This document shows positions 47,804 to 49,190 of a DNA stretch of 49,190 nt, one piece after another. The notes under the pieces were generated by a model that searched no databases, was not told where the DNA came from, and was given only the letters and a program-made list of their open reading frames with translations. The DNA is taken from the IMG/VR virus record IMGVR_UViG_3300012532_000001, positions 1-49,190 of that record; one strand, written 5' to 3'. This DNA is from a virus. A program made the translations under genes and the position numbers. The first letter of the stretch is position 1, and every line of letters starts with the position of its first letter.

Positions 47804-47836
47804 AAGCAGCATGACGAGACATGCGAGACGCTTCAT
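47804..47836 (-). pseudogene. Signal-peptide-like ORF start cut by the HNH insertion
   Basis: ATG 47836 follows GGGGTG and reads MKRLACLVMLLL, a secretion or lipoprotein-type signal, before running antisense into the HNH gene. The frame stays open there only as a shadow of HNH coding. It may be the 5' stump of a small exported protein (for example a spanin-like partner of the gene upstream) interrupted by the homing gene. Confidence 0.3.
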
Positions 47837-47838
47837 GG

Positions 47839-48042
47839 TTATTCACCCCATTGGTTTGCGATTGGCCCACGCAGCAATTCAAGCTGATGATCGACTTTCA
47901 TGGTTTCCGACAGCGCGTCAATTCTCTTGGACAGCACTTCGATGTGCTTGTCTTGCCTGGAATTGATGTCAGCCTGAACGCACAAAAAGGCGTCGACTAT
48001 CATCAAAGTCAAAAACTGAATGATAGACGAAGAGTTTTTCAT
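47839..48042 (-). CDS. Single-TM small coiled-coil protein
   Basis: The product is 67 residues from ATG 48042 (ATGA overlap with the gene before). One hydrophobic helix near the N-terminus (SIIQFLTLMIVDAFLCVQA) is followed by a charged helix with heptad-like spacing (DINSRQDKHIEVLSKRIDAL). Topology resembles an inner-membrane spanin or a small holin regulator. No lysis partner is certain. Confidence 0.5.
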   Translation of the reverse strand: MKNSSSIIQFLTLMIVDAFLCVQADINSRQDKHIEVLSKRIDALSETMKVDHQLELLRGPIANQWGE

Positions 48043-48203
48043 GATTGCTCCTCAACAAGTAATCCGAACGTTCTGCCACATTCATGGCATTGAACATCGA
48101 AAAGAACCTCACATTTCGCAATCGTCAACATATCGGCCTCACCAATTTCTCTCGCCGTGCAGGATGCACAATCGCTGACATCTTCGATTTCAATAGCCTG
48201 CAT
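48039..48203 (-). CDS. Small four-Cys zinc protein
   Basis: The product is 54 residues from the third of three ATGs (48203; 48206 and 48209 also possible), GGGAGT upstream. DVSDCASCTAREIGE and VQCHECGRTFGLLVEE provide two CxxC knuckles about 24 residues apart. Coupled at both ends by overlapping start and stop codons. Role unknown. Confidence 0.6.
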   Translation of the reverse strand: MQAIEIEDVSDCASCTAREIGEADMLTIAKCEVLFDVQCHECGRTFGLLVEEQS

Positions 48204-48205
48204 CA

Positions 48206-48673
48206 TCATACTCCCAGTGAATCCAAGAGCGTTCCGTCGATCCGCGTGGCCCGCACTGTGAATGAAAACATTCCCCAAAGTATCCCAGGATCGGCCAGCG
48301 TGTCCTTGAGCGGGGCGTAGACCCAATACCTCTTGCCGGCCAGCTCGATCCATGACTGCGGCACGATGTTGTCCACCGCCTTGGCCAGCATCAGGCTGCC
48401 CTGGCGGACTACTGGCTCCGCTGGATAGGACAGGCTGATTCCTGGCCTCTCGGCCAGCACGGGATTGACCAGCCATCGGCCAGGCGATTGAAACCTGATG
48501 AGGCACGAGGCGAAGGTCACCATGCCGGTGTACATCTTCGTCGCGCCGACATCCTTCACAACCGCGGTCCACTTGCACGGCAACTCGACGGCCCGACGCG
48601 GGGACGTGATGAGCAGGCCGGTATTCCAGCACAGCATCGGAGGGCAAAAAATCTGGATGTTGCCGACGATCAT
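48206..48673 (-). CDS. Hypothetical beta-rich protein
   Basis: The product is 155 residues if started at ATG 48673 (AGAGG five bases upstream); the frame is open further to 48859 but overlaps the gene before. MIVGNIQIFCPPMLCWNTGL, AVELPCKWTAVVKDVGATKM, YTGMVTFASCLIRFQSPGRW, AGKRYWVYAPLKDTL. Mostly strands with a few cysteines. I do not recognise it; it could be a virion or envelope-associated protein. It lies between the Ala-rich gene and small zinc and membrane genes. Confidence 0.55.
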   Translation of the reverse strand: MIVGNIQIFCPPMLCWNTGLLITSPRRAVELPCKWTAVVKDVGATKMYTGMVTFASCLIRFQSPGRWLVNPVLAERPGISLSYPAEPVVRQGSLMLAKAVDNIVPQSWIELAGKRYWVYAPLKDTLADPGILWGMFSFTVRATRIDGTLLDSLGV

Positions 48674-48779
48674 CATGGCCTCTGACCGGGCTTGCCGCGA
48701 AGTAAAAGTGCGTCTCGCCAGCGCTGCTTGCGCAACCACCCTCTTGCAGCCCTTGCGGACGCTGGCGAAACTCAGAGGA

Positions 48780-49190
48780 TCAACGTATAGCCTTTTTTCG
48801 AGCCGGTTTCTTCGCAACCTTTGGAACGTATACCACAAATTCACCTTTAACGTAGCCAATCGGCATACAACCTAACTTGTAAAGCTCAATCATCGGCGAC
48901 CATGGATTTGCTTCTGGCATTCCGGCGATTATCCACCTTGAATCGCGGCGCAGAACGTAGTACGGGCGCACGTACCAGCGACGGTAATGCCAATAAGTGA
49001 CTCTAAAAACGCCGCCGGCAGCGGCGGCGGCGGCGTCGGCGGCGGCGTCGGCGGCGGCGTCGGCGGCGGCGGCGGCGGCGGCGTCGTCGTCGGCGGCGGC
49101 AGCGGCGGCGTCGGCGGCGGCGTCGGCAGCGGCTTCGGCGGCGGCGGCGTCGGCAGCGGCTTCGGCGGCGGCGGCGTCGGCAGCGGCTTC
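48780..49190 (-). CDS. Ala-rich repeat phage protein, C-terminal part (continues at left window edge)
   Basis: The frame is open from 49190 to the stop at 48780, 136 residues. The first about 58 are the Ala/Asp/Glu tract. Then a unique C-terminal domain follows: GGVFRVTYWHYRRWYVRPYY, RDSRWIIAGMPEANPWSPMI, ELYKLGCMPIGYVKGEFVVY, ending basic (KKPARKKAIR). A GTG at 48971 would give a shorter product but has no ribosome site. The frame joins that of the CDS at 1-663 exactly. The 'NPWxPxxELYxLGCxPIG' ending is one I recall from the same repeat-protein family. Confidence 0.8.
   Translation of the reverse strand, partial: EAAADAAAAEAAADAAAAEAAADAAADAAAAAADDDAAAAAAADAAADAAADAAAAAAGGVFRVTYWHYRRWYVRPYYVLRRDSRWIIAGMPEANPWSPMIELYKLGCMPIGYVKGEFVVYVPKVAKKPARKKAIR
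49017..49190. repeat. GCGGCGGCGTC-type low-complexity tract (right half)
   Basis: Units of GCC, GCT, GAC and GAA codons (minus strand). Toward the edge it settles into a 27-base repeat, and the last 36 bases equal bases 1-36 of the window. Confidence 0.9.

Noticed and set aside
47195-47836. 213-residue minus-strand frame
   Set aside because: Beyond its first 11 codons it is antisense to a well-supported HNH gene and has no family-like sequence.

Overview
The window looks like the whole genome of one tailed double-stranded DNA phage, about 49.2 kb, cut open inside a gene. The first 221 codons of an alanine-rich gene lie at the left edge (663 down to 1, minus strand). Its last 136 codons and stop lie at the right edge (49190 down to 48780, minus strand). 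The two parts are in the same frame if base 49190 is joined to base 1, and the first and last 36 bases are identical. The edges therefore look like an assembler's cut of a circular (or circularly permuted) genome inside a repeat tract, not physical ends. No integrase, prophage repressor or DNA polymerase was recognised. The portal, the large terminase, a beta-propeller 'stabilisation-like' protein, a 1,913-residue internal protein and the lack of any tape-measure, tube or sheath gene suggest a podovirus-like virion. The host is not stated by the sequence. The primase zinc motif, the Cys-rich mini-proteins and the secreted papain-like protease remind me of Planctomycetota proteins; this is inference only.

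Layout, read in the direction of transcription (mostly minus strand). (1) 7450-816: a possible small terminase, terL, a zinc-ribbon protein, portal, a portal-linked protein, a membrane-anchored coiled-coil PAS protein, a two-TM holin-like protein and a coiled-coil protein. (2) Across the join: the Ala-rich protein, then 48673-47839 small genes, an HNH endonuclease on the opposite strand (47240-47803), a secreted papain-like protease with an Ig-like domain (47159-45582), and three small proteins, closed by a strong terminator at 44495-44533. (3) 44454-21480: virion genes (scaffold, major capsid, head-tail adaptor, many beta-rich tail and fibre proteins, and the 1,913-residue protein). (4) 21300-10562: an early or replication operon. 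It starts at a promoter with an internal palindrome directly before a ribbon-helix-helix regulator. It carries tRNA-Ala and structured RNA, ERF annealing protein, YqaJ-type exonuclease, a second Ala-rich protein, ParB-like protein, SF2 helicase, TOPRIM primase, a C5-cytosine methyltransferase with a probable one-base frameshift, and a VRR-NUC nuclease. (5) 7730-10558, plus strand: a cassette of tiny Cys-rich or SH3-like genes. Three of them share the 11-base leader ACACAAGGGGA, and three are followed by GC-rich hairpins.

Genes are packed tightly. Stops and starts often overlap as ATGA or TAATG, which implies translational coupling. DNA processing (helicase, primase, ParB-like, ERF, exonuclease, VRR-NUC) suggests recombination-assisted replication using the host polymerase. 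No conventional peptidoglycan hydrolase was recognised, so the secreted protease and the holin-like membrane proteins are the best lysis or entry candidates. All functional calls come from reading motifs by eye; no database search was run.
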